Positions 1 through 10,289 of a stretch of 64,000 nucleotides of DNA are shown here, one piece after another (within the stretch, counting starts at the first letter, position 1; the number at the start of each line of letters is the position of its first letter). The DNA comes from Aureispira sp050633105 (lineage in GTDB: Bacteria; Bacteroidota; Bacteroidia; Chitinophagales; Saprospiraceae), in contig JBOEFW010000005.1 of assembly GCA_050633105.1 (NCBI GenBank), positions 15,017 to 79,016 on the forward strand, in the 5' to 3' direction. Made by a program: the position numbers and the translations under genes. A model generated the notes under the pieces. It was not told the DNA's origin, did no database searches, and saw nothing but the letters and a program-made list of their open reading frames with translations.

Positions 1-3000
1 GGTTTTGCTGGAATGGGAAATGCACAACTTGATCAAAAAGCTGGCTTTGTACTGGGAATTGATCCTACACAAGCTTTAGGAAGTAGCTTGCAGTGGAGCC
101 AGTTCTATGAATCTACGATAGATCTTTCTAATCATGATCATGATTTTGTAGAAAATATTGTGGAAACAACTACCACTATTAATGGTCAACAAAAAGATGT
201 ATTGATCGTGAGTGGTAATAGTAATCGTTATAATCGCTCAACTGCTGGCCTGTTTTTAAGCTGTTTAAGTATCGCTACCAATACCGTAACAGAAGAATGG
301 GTGGTTCACTATGAAGCGGCAGGAGGTAATATTGGAACGTATCGAAGTTTGGGAACTGTACTTGATAATGGCCGTCTATTTTTGATGGCTTATGGGCATA
401 TTTCTCATGGCACTTTCATTTGTGAAGTGAATACAGAAAATGGTGTTTTAGGAGATGTATTTGAGATTAAGACCTTTATGGGGAATGAAATCTTGATTGA
501 TAATGGTAGCTGTGTTGTTTTTGGCCGACATTATACAGACTTAGATGTCAATGCTTTCAAAATGGCTTTACCAGCTACTATTAATGACTGTTGGGGCCTG
601 CCTAGCACGGTTATCACTAGACGTTATGATGGCACAGTAAACTTTAGTGTTCCCCCAAATATAGAAGAAGGCCTACAGAATTTTGTGCGCTCTCCTAATG
701 GAGGTTATATGGGGATGACGGTTATTGATGTCAATCAAGTTAGTGGACCTAGCAAAGAAATGACCATGATTAAGGTGGATGATTTTTTGGTGAATGGATG
801 CGCTAATTTGACGAATTTTAGATTGGGTTCTTTGCCGAATCCTTTTGAGTCTAATCCAGTCATAGAAATTCCCACAACAACGGTAGCGCAGAGTACGGCC
901 ACAGTGACAGCTACTACAGAAGGGGCTGTTTGTATAGTAGATGGTTGTTTGGATGCTTATCACTTTAATAAAAATGAACAAAGATGTGAACCTACCTTAC
1001 AATTGTTGGTAAGTGATGTCGTGCCTGCTGGGGCTAATTATAGCTACCAGTGGAGCCCTATTACAGATTTAGATGATCCTACCATTATGGAACCAACTAC
1101 TAGTACAACGATTGATCAAGGGTATAATTTAATAGTAACCAATACCAATACAGGTTGTCAAGTAGTCTCTGTAAGTTACAGTGTTGCTATACCTACTACT
1201 ATTAATTTTAGTACACAACAAATTGTCTGTAATACGGCACCCGCAGCTCCTTTTCCATTGGATTTAATTGCTGGGGTGCAGTCTGGGTATACTTATCAGT
1301 GGAGTCCATCTACCTTTTTGGATAATCCCTATGTTTTGCAACCCAATTGTTCTGCTGTAACCAACCAGACCTATCAATTGATTGCTACACCTATTATTGG
1401 AAGTGGTAATTGTAGTTCTATCATTACTACATTGGAAGTATTGGTCAATAATCAATCGATACAAGAAGTGAATGGTTTTTGTATTAATGAGACTTATCCT
1501 GGCTATTTCTTTGATGCTAGTCAAACGAATAATTGGCAAGATAGGTTGGATTTAGATCTATTGTATACCCATTTCTCTACAACTCCTTTGCCAGCGAATG
1601 GGTATTGGGTCATAGAACCTTATAGTGGTCAGAATCCATTACTATTTAATTACTACAATAATCTTCCTAGATTTGATATTTCTAATAATAGTATTCCAAT
1701 TGGAGTAATTAATTCTTATCAAGTAGAGTATTTGACCTATATTTATCCAGATCCTAGCTCTATTTGTGGAGATAGTCGATGGAGGATTAAATTACATCCT
1801 GATAATAATATTCAAACCAATTCTAACTTAGAAATATGTGCAGGAGATACGGTCACTTTTCAGGGAAATGCTATTAATTTAACCGCTCCAAGTACTAATG
1901 TTTATACTTATTGGAATCTTTCTACTGCTTTTAATTGCATTTCAAGTTCTAATAATGCCGTGAATTCTAATACTTTCACTTACGTCTTTCCAAATCCATC
2001 ACCTTGTAATACCTATTTAGTATCTAGACATGGTAGATATGATTGTCCAAATTCGAATGTGCCTGGAGGAATAGAACAACGATTGTTTACATCAAATATA
2101 ATTAATATAGATGCTGTCTCTGGGAATCCAAGTATCTTGGTCGATAATTGTCAAGGAACGTTGGTTATAGATTATCAAACGAGTAGCAATCCTACTATAA
2201 AATGGTACGAAGTAGGTAATCCAATACCATTGGCAACAACCAATAGCTTTTTGCCCCCGCATCCAGGAGATTATTATGCAGAAGTGATTGCTGATCAAGG
2301 GTGTGATTTTATAACAGACCCCTTTACTTATCAAGGGCCATTGAGTAGTACTTGGACGACTACGGGCTTAGCCTGTGCCACTTCTACGGCAACAGCTACT
2401 GTTGTTCCTGTAGGAGGACAAGCACCTTACACCTACTTATGGTCAGCAGCAGCTAGTGGACAAACAACAGCTACGGCTACAGGTCTAACAGCAGGTAGTT
2501 ATGAGGTAACGCTTACAGATGCCAATGGATGTGAAGTGTACAATACTGTACAAATAGTAGCAGGTGATCCTTTGCAAATTCAACTTACAGTGACCCCAAT
2601 TAACTGCTATGTAGCCAATAGTGCTGCTATTGTATCAGTGGTTAGTAATGGGACAGCTCCTTACACTTACTTGTGGTCGAATGGAGCTACTACTTCTGAT
2701 TTGACAGGCACTCAAATTCCTACAGCAGGGGATTATTGTGTGACGCTTACGGATGCCAATGGTTGTGTTACTTCTGCTTGTGCTACGGTTAATCCTTTGG
2801 TGGATGTGGATTTTTCTAAAACTAGTTCGGTGACCCAAGCGCAAGCAGGGGACGAGATTACCTATACGATTTATATGAAGAACAACTGTCAATATCCTGT
2901 GAGTTTTGATTTGACAGATGTATTGCCAGCAGGAGTTGTTCCTACACAGGTAGGGAGTTTTAGTTACAATACTACTACACATAACTTGACCCAGCAAATC

Positions 3001-5301
3001 ACATTGCAAGGAGGAGTTACACAGACGTATGATTACAAAGTCTTGATTGTAGCCGATGGATCTTGTAATAGAAGCTTGACATTGAAGAATCAAATTACAG
3101 CCCAATCTCTAGATAACCCTGCGATTACTCTTGTTAGAAATGCTGCTGTTGAGGTAACAGAAGATAGAGATGACTGTGATATTTCTGCTATGAATATTAC
3201 TTTTGCCCAAGCTATACAGGCGCAAAGTTTGCTTCCTATGACAGGCACAAACAATGCTACCAATACCGCACAAACAGTCGTTATTAATGGTACTTGGCGT
3301 TTAGCGCCAGGACAGGTTTATCACTTTGCACCAGGTTCTAAAGTGCTTATGGAAGCAGGCGCAGAAATTATTATTTCTAAAGATGCTCAGTTGACAATAG
3401 AGGGTACTTTGGTCAATGGTTGTTCTTGTCTATGGCATAGAATTTTAGTAGAGTCTGCAGGAGAATTGATAGTTAGCGATCATAGTACTTTGAAAGATGC
3501 TCAGTATGCTATTGAGACAGAGAATGAGGCTGTCTTGACAATTAAGGGAAGTCGTTTTGAGGATAATTTCATTGGTTGGTATACTGCCCCTGTGAATAAT
3601 CCGATGTCTCAGCGAATTAATTTAACTTCTTTTAATGAAAATTACTTTGCATCTAGCAATCTAAAGCCTGCTTTTAGTGGGGCACTTGCTACGCCTGCAT
3701 TAGATAAAAACGGCCGAAATACAACAATTGCTTTGCCTGTATCAACAGGAAGCAGTCGTTTGGTAGGTTTAGCAGGAGTTTACTTGTGGGATATGAAGGA
3801 GGTGAGAATTGAAACCAGTCAACCTTCTGATAACAATCATTTTGAGTATTTAGTGACTGGAATTACTGCTTTTGATAGCAAGTTGTTTGTGAATGCAGGT
3901 GTTTTCTACCACATTGCAGAAAATAACACTTTTTATGCTAGTAATCTAGGCTTACAAGGAGCTGCTATCCATGGTCAAGGAGGAGGTAGTAATTTGTCTG
4001 ACTTAGAAGTATTAGGAACAGGCAATACGAGTAATGTAACGACCTTTTTTGATAGTGATATCGGTGTATCTGCGATCAATACTTCTGTAGATGTAGATTT
4101 CTGTATTATGGAGCAGATTAAGAAAGTGGGGATTAAAACCATGGATTGTAATGATGCTATCGTTAACATTAAAGCAAATACACTAACTGATATTCATTTG
4201 GTTGGTATTGAATTTGTTGGGAATCAGGGACAAACAATGGCTGTAGCTGCTTATAATCACATTGTTATGGATTATAGCGCTGTTAATGCCGCCCAATTTA
4301 GAGCAGGTATTAGTGCCAGTAATTGTTATGCTATCAATGTTACAGAAAATTATGTGGAGAGTTTTAGTAGCCAGTTCGGAATCGTTTGTAATGAAGTGAC
4401 TCAAAGTGATGTTTCAAGAAATGAAGTGTTCTTAGTAGGAAGTTATAACAATGTTGTTAGAACAGGAATTGCCATTTATGGTGGAAAATCGAGTGTTAGT
4501 TGTAACACTATATATGGTAATCAAGATGTGCGTTTGGCTAGTAATACCAGAGCATTATCAGGGAGAAGTTTGAGTAGTAGTTTGTGGTTTTGCAATGAAC
4601 TTTCTAATACTTATACTGGTGCCTATTTTGAAAGTAGTAATATTCTACTTTTAAAAGGGACGGTATTTGAAGAGCACCATACAGGGCTATTCCTAGCTAG
4701 TAATGCTACTATTGGTACACAGTTTGAGCATGGTAATGTGTGGGTGCCAGGAACGATTACTATCGATGCTGAAAATCAGAATGTAGGAAATTTAGCAGCG
4801 TCCTTATTGGAGGTGAATCCAGCTTATACAGTACCCAATACTTGGCCTAGTACCATTATACCCAATAATAATAACTGGGTGGTACAAACATCAGGGCGTG
4901 ACAATACTTTTAATTGTAATACAGCTTCAGATGGAGACCCTATTTGTGATGAACCATTAGTTGCTTTTCCAGCACGTACTGTCATAAGCAATAACACCAC
5001 TACGGCTGCCAATGACGGACATCGCTCTGAATACAAGGATAATCAAGAGGCTTGGGAGCTTATTTTATACCCTAATCCTGCTGTTGATCACTTGACTTTG
5101 GAAAGTAGTCAAGCCTTGAGCAAAGCTTGTCAAGTAGAAGTTTACAATGCTTTGGGACAAGTGATGCCTGTCAGCATACAGCTACAAACCACACAACAAA
5201 TAGTGTTGGAGCTGTCTAAATTGACACCAGGATTTTATACGGTTCGCTTGATCGATCAAGGGGCACAATCTAATCAAACCTTTATCGTGAGAAAACCCTA
5301 A
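1..5301 (+). CDS. Giant T9SS-exported surface protein, 5' end outside window
   Basis: The frame is open to base 1, so the N-terminus and export signal lie outside; residues are counted from the Met codon at 13. The first 300 or so residues look beta-rich. Two Ig-like cysteine-containing modules follow (about 328-395 and 410-475, each with a YQWSP motif), then two SprB-like repeats (about 785-937, with PYTYLWS and TLTDANGC). A DUF11-like segment comes next (about 930-1045, ITYTIYMKN...DVLPAG), then a long parallel beta-helix-like region (about 1080-1600). The last 80 residues form a T9SS type A sorting domain (LYPNPAVDHLTLES, ending in FIVRKP). The protein is probably an outer-surface adhesin or gliding-type protein, but its ligand cannot be read from sequence. 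A strong terminator follows the stop. Confidence 0.85.
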   Translation, partial: GFAGMGNAQLDQKAGFVLGIDPTQALGSSLQWSQFYESTIDLSNHDHDFVENIVETTTTINGQQKDVLIVSGNSNRYNRSTAGLFLSCLSIATNTVTEEWVVHYEAAGGNIGTYRSLGTVLDNGRLFLMAYGHISHGTFICEVNTENGVLGDVFEIKTFMGNEILIDNGSCVVFGRHYTDLDVNAFKMALPATINDCWGLPSTVITRRYDGTVNFSVPPNIEEGLQNFVRSPNGGYMGMTVIDVNQVSGPSKEMTMIKVDDFLVNGCANLTNFRLGSLPNPFESNPVIEIPTTTVAQSTATVTATTEGAVCIVDGCLDAYHFNKNEQRCEPTLQLLVSDVVPAGANYSYQWSPITDLDDPTIMEPTTSTTIDQGYNLIVTNTNTGCQVVSVSYSVAIPTTINFSTQQIVCNTAPAAPFPLDLIAGVQSGYTYQWSPSTFLDNPYVLQPNCSAVTNQTYQLIATPIIGSGNCSSIITTLEVLVNNQSIQEVNGFCINETYPGYFFDASQTNNWQDRLDLDLLYTHFSTTPLPANGYWVIEPYSGQNPLLFNYYNNLPRFDISNNSIPIGVINSYQVEYLTYIYPDPSSICGDSRWRIKLHPDNNIQTNSNLEICAGDTVTFQGNAINLTAPSTNVYTYWNLSTAFNCISSSNNAVNSNTFTYVFPNPSPCNTYLVSRHGRYDCPNSNVPGGIEQRLFTSNIINIDAVSGNPSILVDNCQGTLVIDYQTSSNPTIKWYEVGNPIPLATTNSFLPPHPGDYYAEVIADQGCDFITDPFTYQGPLSSTWTTTGLACATSTATATVVPVGGQAPYTYLWSAAASGQTTATATGLTAGSYEVTLTDANGCEVYNTVQIVAGDPLQIQLTVTPINCYVANSAAIVSVVSNGTAPYTYLWSNGATTSDLTGTQIPTAGDYCVTLTDANGCVTSACATVNPLVDVDFSKTSSVTQAQAGDEITYTIYMKNNCQYPVSFDLTDVLPAGVVPTQVGSFSYNTTTHNLTQQITLQGGVTQTYDYKVLIVADGSCNRSLTLKNQITAQSLDNPAITLVRNAAVEVTEDRDDCDISAMNITFAQAIQAQSLLPMTGTNNATNTAQTVVINGTWRLAPGQVYHFAPGSKVLMEAGAEIIISKDAQLTIEGTLVNGCSCLWHRILVESAGELIVSDHSTLKDAQYAIETENEAVLTIKGSRFEDNFIGWYTAPVNNPMSQRINLTSFNENYFASSNLKPAFSGALATPALDKNGRNTTIALPVSTGSSRLVGLAGVYLWDMKEVRIETSQPSDNNHFEYLVTGITAFDSKLFVNAGVFYHIAENNTFYASNLGLQGAAIHGQGGGSNLSDLEVLGTGNTSNVTTFFDSDIGVSAINTSVDVDFCIMEQIKKVGIKTMDCNDAIVNIKANTLTDIHLVGIEFVGNQGQTMAVAAYNHIVMDYSAVNAAQFRAGISASNCYAINVTENYVESFSSQFGIVCNEVTQSDVSRNEVFLVGSYNNVVRTGIAIYGGKSSVSCNTIYGNQDVRLASNTRALSGRSLSSSLWFCNELSNTYTGAYFESSNILLLKGTVFEEHHTGLFLASNATIGTQFEHGNVWVPGTITIDAENQNVGNLAASLLEVNPAYTVPNTWPSTIIPNNNNWVVQTSGRDNTFNCNTASDGDPICDEPLVAFPARTVISNNTTTAANDGHRSEYKDNQEAWELILYPNPAVDHLTLESSQALSKACQVEVYNALGQVMPVSIQLQTTQQIVLELSKLTPGFYTVRLIDQGAQSNQTFIVRKP

Positions 5302-5336
5302 ATCATACGTTGTAGAATTGATCTAATCAGACTATT

Positions 5337-5369
5337 GCCCAAAAGCTCGAAAGCTTTTGGGCTTTTTTT
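5337..5369 (+). terminator. Rho-independent terminator after the giant surface gene
   Basis: An 11-bp perfect stem (GCCCAAAAGCT / AGCTTTTGGGC) with a CGAA loop is followed by seven T. It lies 36 bases after the surface-protein stop. Confidence 0.85.
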
Positions 5370-5543
5370 GTTGTTAGAATCATCTAAAAATAGTAAAGCT
5401 ATCTTTTTGGGTAGTAAAAAAAACAAAACCTCGATTTTAAAGATAGATAGGTATGAATTTTGGTTGTAAAAAAGTAGAGGCTTCCAAGCTATTCTGTAGC
5501 CCCAACAACCTCTTATTATCTCACCTTACTTAATGATTAACCT

Positions 5544-5978
5544 ATGCGTTTATTCTTACTTTTATGTATAACCTGGACTGTTTTTAGTAGTTGTGAAAAA
5601 GACGAATTTGATCGATTAGGAGATCGATTGGAAGGAACTTGGGCTTTTACAGAAGCACGGCAGCAGATTACCAATAAACCCTTTAGTACCTTCTATTCTA
5701 TCTATAGTTATTATGATGGTGATGAAATGACGTTTTATAGAGATGAAACGGTTGCTTATGTAGAGGCTAATGGAGATATTTGGGATGGAGAATGGTCTTA
5801 TTACGCAATCTCTTCAGGCGATGATCGAGAATATGTACTTTCTGTTATTTTAACCAATAGTAGAGGGACGGTACAACACAAAGTATGGCACACCAACGGG
5901 TTGGGAGAACGAAACCGCTTGTTGTTGCGGAGCGAAGATAAGGATTATAAAAGTCGATATGTTTTGTGGAGACAATAA
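5544..5978 (+). CDS. Small lipocalin-like lipoprotein
   Basis: The protein has 144 residues. It opens with a short hydrophobic stretch ending in a lipobox (FSSC, Cys near residue 17) followed by EKDEFD, which indicates a lipoprotein. The mature part contains LEGTWAF and later a run of short beta-strand segments (DEMTFYRDETVAYV, DGEWSYYAI, YVLSVIL, YVLWRQ). That pattern resembles the lipocalin-like lipoproteins common in Bacteroidota, but the exact family is not certain. No enzymatic motif is visible. It is a single gene between two terminators and converges on the next gene, with which it shares the terminator at 5997-6041. Confidence 0.7.
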   Translation: MRLFLLLCITWTVFSSCEKDEFDRLGDRLEGTWAFTEARQQITNKPFSTFYSIYSYYDGDEMTFYRDETVAYVEANGDIWDGEWSYYAISSGDDREYVLSVILTNSRGTVQHKVWHTNGLGERNRLLLRSEDKDYKSRYVLWRQ

Positions 5979-5996
5979 AAATAAGGACAACACCAT

Positions 5997-6041
5997 CAAA
6001 AACAGGAGGCATCCCTTAAGTAGGAGTGCCTCCTGTTTTTG
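5997..6041. terminator. Bidirectional terminator between convergent genes
   Basis: A 15-bp inverted repeat (CAAAAACAGGAGGCA / TGCCTCCTGTTTTTG) has a 15-base loop. The arms carry A5 and T5 tracts, so it can work in both directions for the lipoprotein gene and the minus-strand gene ending at 6043. Confidence 0.8.
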
Positions 6042-6042
6042 A

Positions 6043-7611
6043 TTAAACATACTTTTTAATCCAGAGGATAATATCTTCATATCCCAAGACCTTTTGATCT
6101 TTATTTTCCAATGCCTCTAGTTTGTTTAAGAGTACTTTTAGATGTTTATCTCTACGTTGAGTGTAAGAGGGCGTTGATGTCATTTCTTTAAAGAAATCAT
6201 ATAGGATCTGTTCAAAAGGAATTAGAGGCTGTTTTACCTTTTTAGTATTATAGAGTTTTTTGAACATTTCATTAGAAAATTCATCGCTCTTTAAACCATA
6301 GTTGATTACTAACTGGAAAACCCTAGCAAGTTGTTGAATGTCCTTTCTAAGATCTGTTCCTTTATAAAGCGAAACCAACCGTTTTAACCATTTATTGGCT
6401 TCTACGTACTGTTTATCACAGAGGAGTAGAGTGATGAGAGTATTGTAGTGAAAGTTGTATAATCGAGATGGGTTTACTCGTTTATAATGAATAATTCTTC
6501 GTTGATTCTCTTCATACGTTTTTTTTGCTTTTCCCTTTAACTCTTTAACATCACCTACTTCTATTTGTCCAGTTGGTGCGAGAAGAGCTGTAATGGATGG
6601 AACCAATTTTTTAGCTTCCTCAAACTTGTTTTCATTGAGCAGAAGGTATTGCTTATAAAATAACAAGTTTTGAGTTTTCTCTGCTTCCTCATCTTTATTT
6701 TGAGTTTTTACTTGTTCCATTAGAAGGATAGCAGCTTGAGCTCCCATAAAATTACGATCGATTACCGCATAATTAATTAAGTTAGCGAGTTGAGTGAGGT
6801 ATAATTGGGTGTTTTCTTTTTTTACATCCTTGACTTCTTGCCAGAGGTCTACTACTTTTCGCTGATTTTCATAAGCTAGAGTTGTGTTTTTGTGCAGGGT
6901 ATTCCAAATGGCTTGAGTACTGTAAAAGTAATATTGGGAGTAAAAAGAACCCGAATTAGGGAAGTCTCTATTAATAATCGAAAAATAATCCTCTTTTAGA
7001 GGATTAGGAATGTTGTCTGGATTTCTGGATTCTTGGTATTGAACCAATAGATTAACATTTAGACTTCTGTACTCTGCCTCTTGCTGAAGAATCTTGGTTG
7101 CTCTCTTTAATTGGTTGGATAGACCTTTTACTTTTTCTTTTCTCCCTGCATGCCTTGTTAATAAAATTACATCAATTTTTTTAGGTAAAATTTCCATCAA
7201 TAAAGCATATTTATGATGGTCATAAGCAATGTCTTCTGCCTTTTTTAAGCGTTCCAAAGAGCCGTTATAAAAACCTTTGTTCTTAAGAATGTCTGCCTCT
7301 GCTAAACGTTGGTTGAGTAATGTTATAGAGTTCTTTCCTAGATATTTAAAACTCAGTATTTCAAGTATTTTATCGTAAAGTACTTGTTCTGCTGTTTGTA
7401 ACTTTCTGAGCTTCCAACTGTTGCCTATACTTTCTAAAAAATTGTCTCTATTATAATCTCCTAAATTGCCTTTTAGGTGCTTTTCTATCCAGTCATAGAG
7501 AACAATATAATTGTGGTCCGTTTTCTTTTTATTTCGCTCTAGAGTGATCGCTTGCTTCTCACTTTTTTCTAACGATTCTAACAATTCCAATAATTCTTGT
7601 TTTGTCGCCAT
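6043..7611 (-). CDS. Unknown helical-repeat protein (522 aa)
   Basis: I do not recognise a named family. The protein is rich in Lys, Glu and Leu and begins with a predicted coiled coil (LLELLESLEKSEKQAITLER). A series of amphipathic helices follows, giving the impression of TPR-like or other alpha-solenoid repeats (for example LNQRLAEADILKNKGFYNGS and a matching LKKAEDIAYDHHKYALLMEI). There is no signal peptide, membrane segment or catalytic motif. It is transcribed divergently from the deiminase-led cluster starting at 7844 across a 232-base A/T-rich spacer, so it could be a co-regulated partner, but nothing in the sequence proves a link. The ATG at 7609-7611 is the first in-frame start. Confidence 0.7.
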   Translation of the reverse strand: MATKQELLELLESLEKSEKQAITLERNKKKTDHNYIVLYDWIEKHLKGNLGDYNRDNFLESIGNSWKLRKLQTAEQVLYDKILEILSFKYLGKNSITLLNQRLAEADILKNKGFYNGSLERLKKAEDIAYDHHKYALLMEILPKKIDVILLTRHAGRKEKVKGLSNQLKRATKILQQEAEYRSLNVNLLVQYQESRNPDNIPNPLKEDYFSIINRDFPNSGSFYSQYYFYSTQAIWNTLHKNTTLAYENQRKVVDLWQEVKDVKKENTQLYLTQLANLINYAVIDRNFMGAQAAILLMEQVKTQNKDEEAEKTQNLLFYKQYLLLNENKFEEAKKLVPSITALLAPTGQIEVGDVKELKGKAKKTYEENQRRIIHYKRVNPSRLYNFHYNTLITLLLCDKQYVEANKWLKRLVSLYKGTDLRKDIQQLARVFQLVINYGLKSDEFSNEMFKKLYNTKKVKQPLIPFEQILYDFFKEMTSTPSYTQRRDKHLKVLLNKLEALENKDQKVLGYEDIILWIKKYV

Positions 7612-7843
7612 TTGAATATTTTTTTTATATCTATTTGTGAAAATATTGGGAAGGTAAGATATAAAAAAACAAGGTGAAATGCTGCAAAATATTCGTTTTG
7701 GAATTCTGCAATTGGTGCTTTTTGGGTTTTTCTGCTTTAAAAGCTTGAGCGATCTTTACAAAACAGCGAACAAGAAGAGTAGATGGAAAGGAGAGTAGAA
7801 TCGTAAATATTGAGTTCTTGTAAGATAATAAATTATTGCAATA

Positions 7844-9709
7844 ATGACTAATGTAAGATTAATAATAAATGATTTAGTGTTAAAAAAGAATTGTGCTACT
7901 AGAGTAGAAGCATTTTATGATCCCTTTGCGGAATTCTATTTATTACCTGTGCTTCAGTTTAAAAATTTGAGGATTCAACCACTCATAAATAACGCGACAC
8001 AATGGTCTAATCATACGGTAGATATAGGGTATAATAATACCCGCCAATTTGGACGAAAGGATTATCATTTTCAAGCAACTAGTAGCTTTGAATTACATCT
8101 TTATTTGATACAACAGCCTAGTCATTTGCATAACAGTTGGCAAAATATACAGCACTTTTTTGAAGAAAAAGAGAAGGCTGCTATAGAAAATATAGAGGAG
8201 AGTTACCTGTTGAGTTCTATAAAGGTAGAATTGAAGAAGAGTATACAGCCTATTAACCTCTTAGTAGATAATGAACTTTTGAAGGGGAATTTTCAAATCA
8301 TAAAAAAAGGACATCAAATGATTTTACCACCCAAACGTTTTCCGACAGCTTTTGCTGCTTGGAGTGTTTTTGAAGCGAGTCGCCCTTATTTTTTAGAACC
8401 AGTAGGGTTTATACAGGAACAACCTCCTGGAATCAACCCCAAAGTTGTTTCTTCTGTTGATGGAAAAATCAAAACATTGGTCTTGTTTTATCCTAGCATG
8501 CAGGAGGCGGGTGAAAAACGTATTTATCAATATTCAAATTTCCTGCTGGAGTTAATAGGATGCATGAAGGGAGCAGGGCGACAGTTTATTGTGGCCGTAG
8601 AGAATCATTATTCCTTGCCACCAGATTTAGAAAACAAACTGAAAAAAATTGCCGAGCAGGTAGGCCACACACTAGAGATTATTGCTATTGATTATAGCCA
8701 ACGAACGCTATCTCCTTGGGTACAAGATGCTTTTTTGCCAATACAATTTGAGAAAGAAGGGCGGGTACAAACTTTTTTAGTAGAATCAACAATTAATTAT
8801 CATTATACAGAATCTGCGAATGCTTTAACCTCTGCTTACACTGGAATTAACGAGTTTCGCTATTATGAAAGCTCTTTGCCATTTGTTGGAGGAAATGTAT
8901 TGGCAGGGGATGATTTCCTATTGATTGGATTGCACTATAGTAATAAAGAGTCATTGGCAAAAATAGGTGCTTCTTGGCTGGGCAAAAATTACATTATGTT
9001 GAGCTCAAGCCCAACGCCATATATTCAAGAGTGGGGGAAAACGCTACGAACTTCTGATGGTGTTTACAATTATTACGAAGCAAGTACAAAGGATCAAATA
9101 CTCTTTCACTTAGACTTGTTTATTACATTGGCAGGTAAGGGCTTACGTAGAAATACCATAGAATATATTGTAGTTGGAGAACCAGTGATTGGATTTGAAG
9201 GCTTAGAAGGTGCGCCTGTTGATGTACAGGTAATGGTTCATCAATTAATCTCAGAAACCGCGCTAGCTATTGAGGAAATTATTGGTCAAATAAAAGAAGG
9301 AATGGAGGGGTTAGGAAAGCGCTACAAAATTGTACGAATACCACTTCCGCTCACGTATTATGACCAAAAAGAGCTACAAGATGAGCAACACACAAGAACA
9401 CGCTATTGGTGTTGGGCCAGTTACAGCAACTGCTTAGTGGAGCGCTATAAAGAGGAAAATAATCAAGAAATTCGACGAGTATTTCTTCCCTCTTATGGAC
9501 AGAATAGTGATTATGCTCAATACTCGAAAAACCAAGAAAAACAATACGGGAGTTGGAAAGACTTAGAGAAATTTGATGATCAAAGTAAAACACTTTGGGA
9601 GGAAGAACTAGATTATGAAGTAGTGCTTCTTCAACAAGATTTTAATCCATTCATCCGCTATCAAGGTTCTCTCAACTGCTTGACTAATTGTATAGAACGA
9701 ACACTATAA
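7844..9709 (+). CDS. Guanidino-group-modifying enzyme (arginine/peptidylarginine deiminase-like)
   Basis: The 621-residue protein has an unassigned N-terminal 200 residues and a C-terminal part carrying the ordered catalytic constellation of the guanidino-modifying superfamily (agmatine deiminase, peptidylarginine deiminase, ADI). These are W292-V-Q-D295 (family WxRD), G349-G350-N351 (family EGG[N/D]), H422-L-D424 (family HxD) and C612 in GSLNCLTN (family GGxHCxTQ) close to the C-terminus. The expected activity is Cys-nucleophile hydrolysis or transfer at an arginine-type guanidino group. There is no signal peptide, unlike secreted bacterial PAD, so action in the cytosol is expected. It is the first gene of the seven-gene cluster. 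The substrate is unknown; free arginine, agmatine or protein arginines are all possible. Overall identity to known members appears low, so the call rests on the motif set. Confidence 0.62.
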   Translation: MTNVRLIINDLVLKKNCATRVEAFYDPFAEFYLLPVLQFKNLRIQPLINNATQWSNHTVDIGYNNTRQFGRKDYHFQATSSFELHLYLIQQPSHLHNSWQNIQHFFEEKEKAAIENIEESYLLSSIKVELKKSIQPINLLVDNELLKGNFQIIKKGHQMILPPKRFPTAFAAWSVFEASRPYFLEPVGFIQEQPPGINPKVVSSVDGKIKTLVLFYPSMQEAGEKRIYQYSNFLLELIGCMKGAGRQFIVAVENHYSLPPDLENKLKKIAEQVGHTLEIIAIDYSQRTLSPWVQDAFLPIQFEKEGRVQTFLVESTINYHYTESANALTSAYTGINEFRYYESSLPFVGGNVLAGDDFLLIGLHYSNKESLAKIGASWLGKNYIMLSSSPTPYIQEWGKTLRTSDGVYNYYEASTKDQILFHLDLFITLAGKGLRRNTIEYIVVGEPVIGFEGLEGAPVDVQVMVHQLISETALAIEEIIGQIKEGMEGLGKRYKIVRIPLPLTYYDQKELQDEQHTRTRYWCWASYSNCLVERYKEENNQEIRRVFLPSYGQNSDYAQYSKNQEKQYGSWKDLEKFDDQSKTLWEEELDYEVVLLQQDFNPFIRYQGSLNCLTNCIERTL

Positions 9710-9754
9710 GACAAACATTAGACTAACATTTTTTTTACACTAAAATTTATTGAA

Positions 9755-10222
9755 ATGACAATTTTTAATGCTATCAAATTCAACCCAGCCACTAAAAAGC
9801 TCTCTATTAACGGAGAAAACAACACCTGCTTGTATTCTTATGATCTTTCTACTACTGCGGTAAAGTTAGAAGTCAAGCGAGTAGATGGACACTTAAAAGT
9901 AGCTATTGAGACAGGAACAGTAGGTAGTTTTGGTACCAATCGTATGGAGCAAAGGCTTAAATTTAGCGGAACATCGCATTACACGTCTATTCTATTTGAT
10001 GCACCTGCTGGCAATATTGATGTACAAATGGATAACGATACTGCTGAAATTTGTAAAGGAGGTGACTTTTATGCTCTACTAGTCGGCTCAGACGATATCA
10101 GGAACAATCGTACAGCTACCAATATGGTGTTGTTAGAAGGAGAGATTGTTTCCTTCGAGATTGATACAGCCGCAGATATGGTTATTGTTCGATACCACAA
10201 TTTGATTAATCCTACTGTTTAA
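9755..10222 (+). CDS. Small beta-rich protein of unknown function (155 aa)
   Basis: I do not recognise a family. The sequence is a succession of short alternating strands (KLSINGENNTCLYSYDLS, AVKLEVKRVDGHLKVAIETG, MVLLEGEIVSFEIDTAADMVIVRYH) with few helices, suggesting a beta-sandwich or barrel. It has no signal peptide or membrane segment and one short Cys-containing loop (EICKGGDFY). It lies 45 bases after the deiminase-like gene and 67 bases before the subtilase, on the same strand, so co-transcription is likely. A role as adaptor, inhibitor or protease substrate is possible but is inference only. Confidence 0.6.
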   Translation: MTIFNAIKFNPATKKLSINGENNTCLYSYDLSTTAVKLEVKRVDGHLKVAIETGTVGSFGTNRMEQRLKFSGTSHYTSILFDAPAGNIDVQMDNDTAEICKGGDFYALLVGSDDIRNNRTATNMVLLEGEIVSFEIDTAADMVIVRYHNLINPTV

Positions 10223-10289
10223 TTAGGAGGCTAGAACTGCTACTACTGCTCCCTTTATTTCCCTATTGTAAATTCTTAAGATCATAAAA

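Noticed and set aside
673..5036. Several minus-strand ORFs inside the giant surface gene
   Set aside because: They lie within a long coding frame with clear domain structure and lack any family features or start context.
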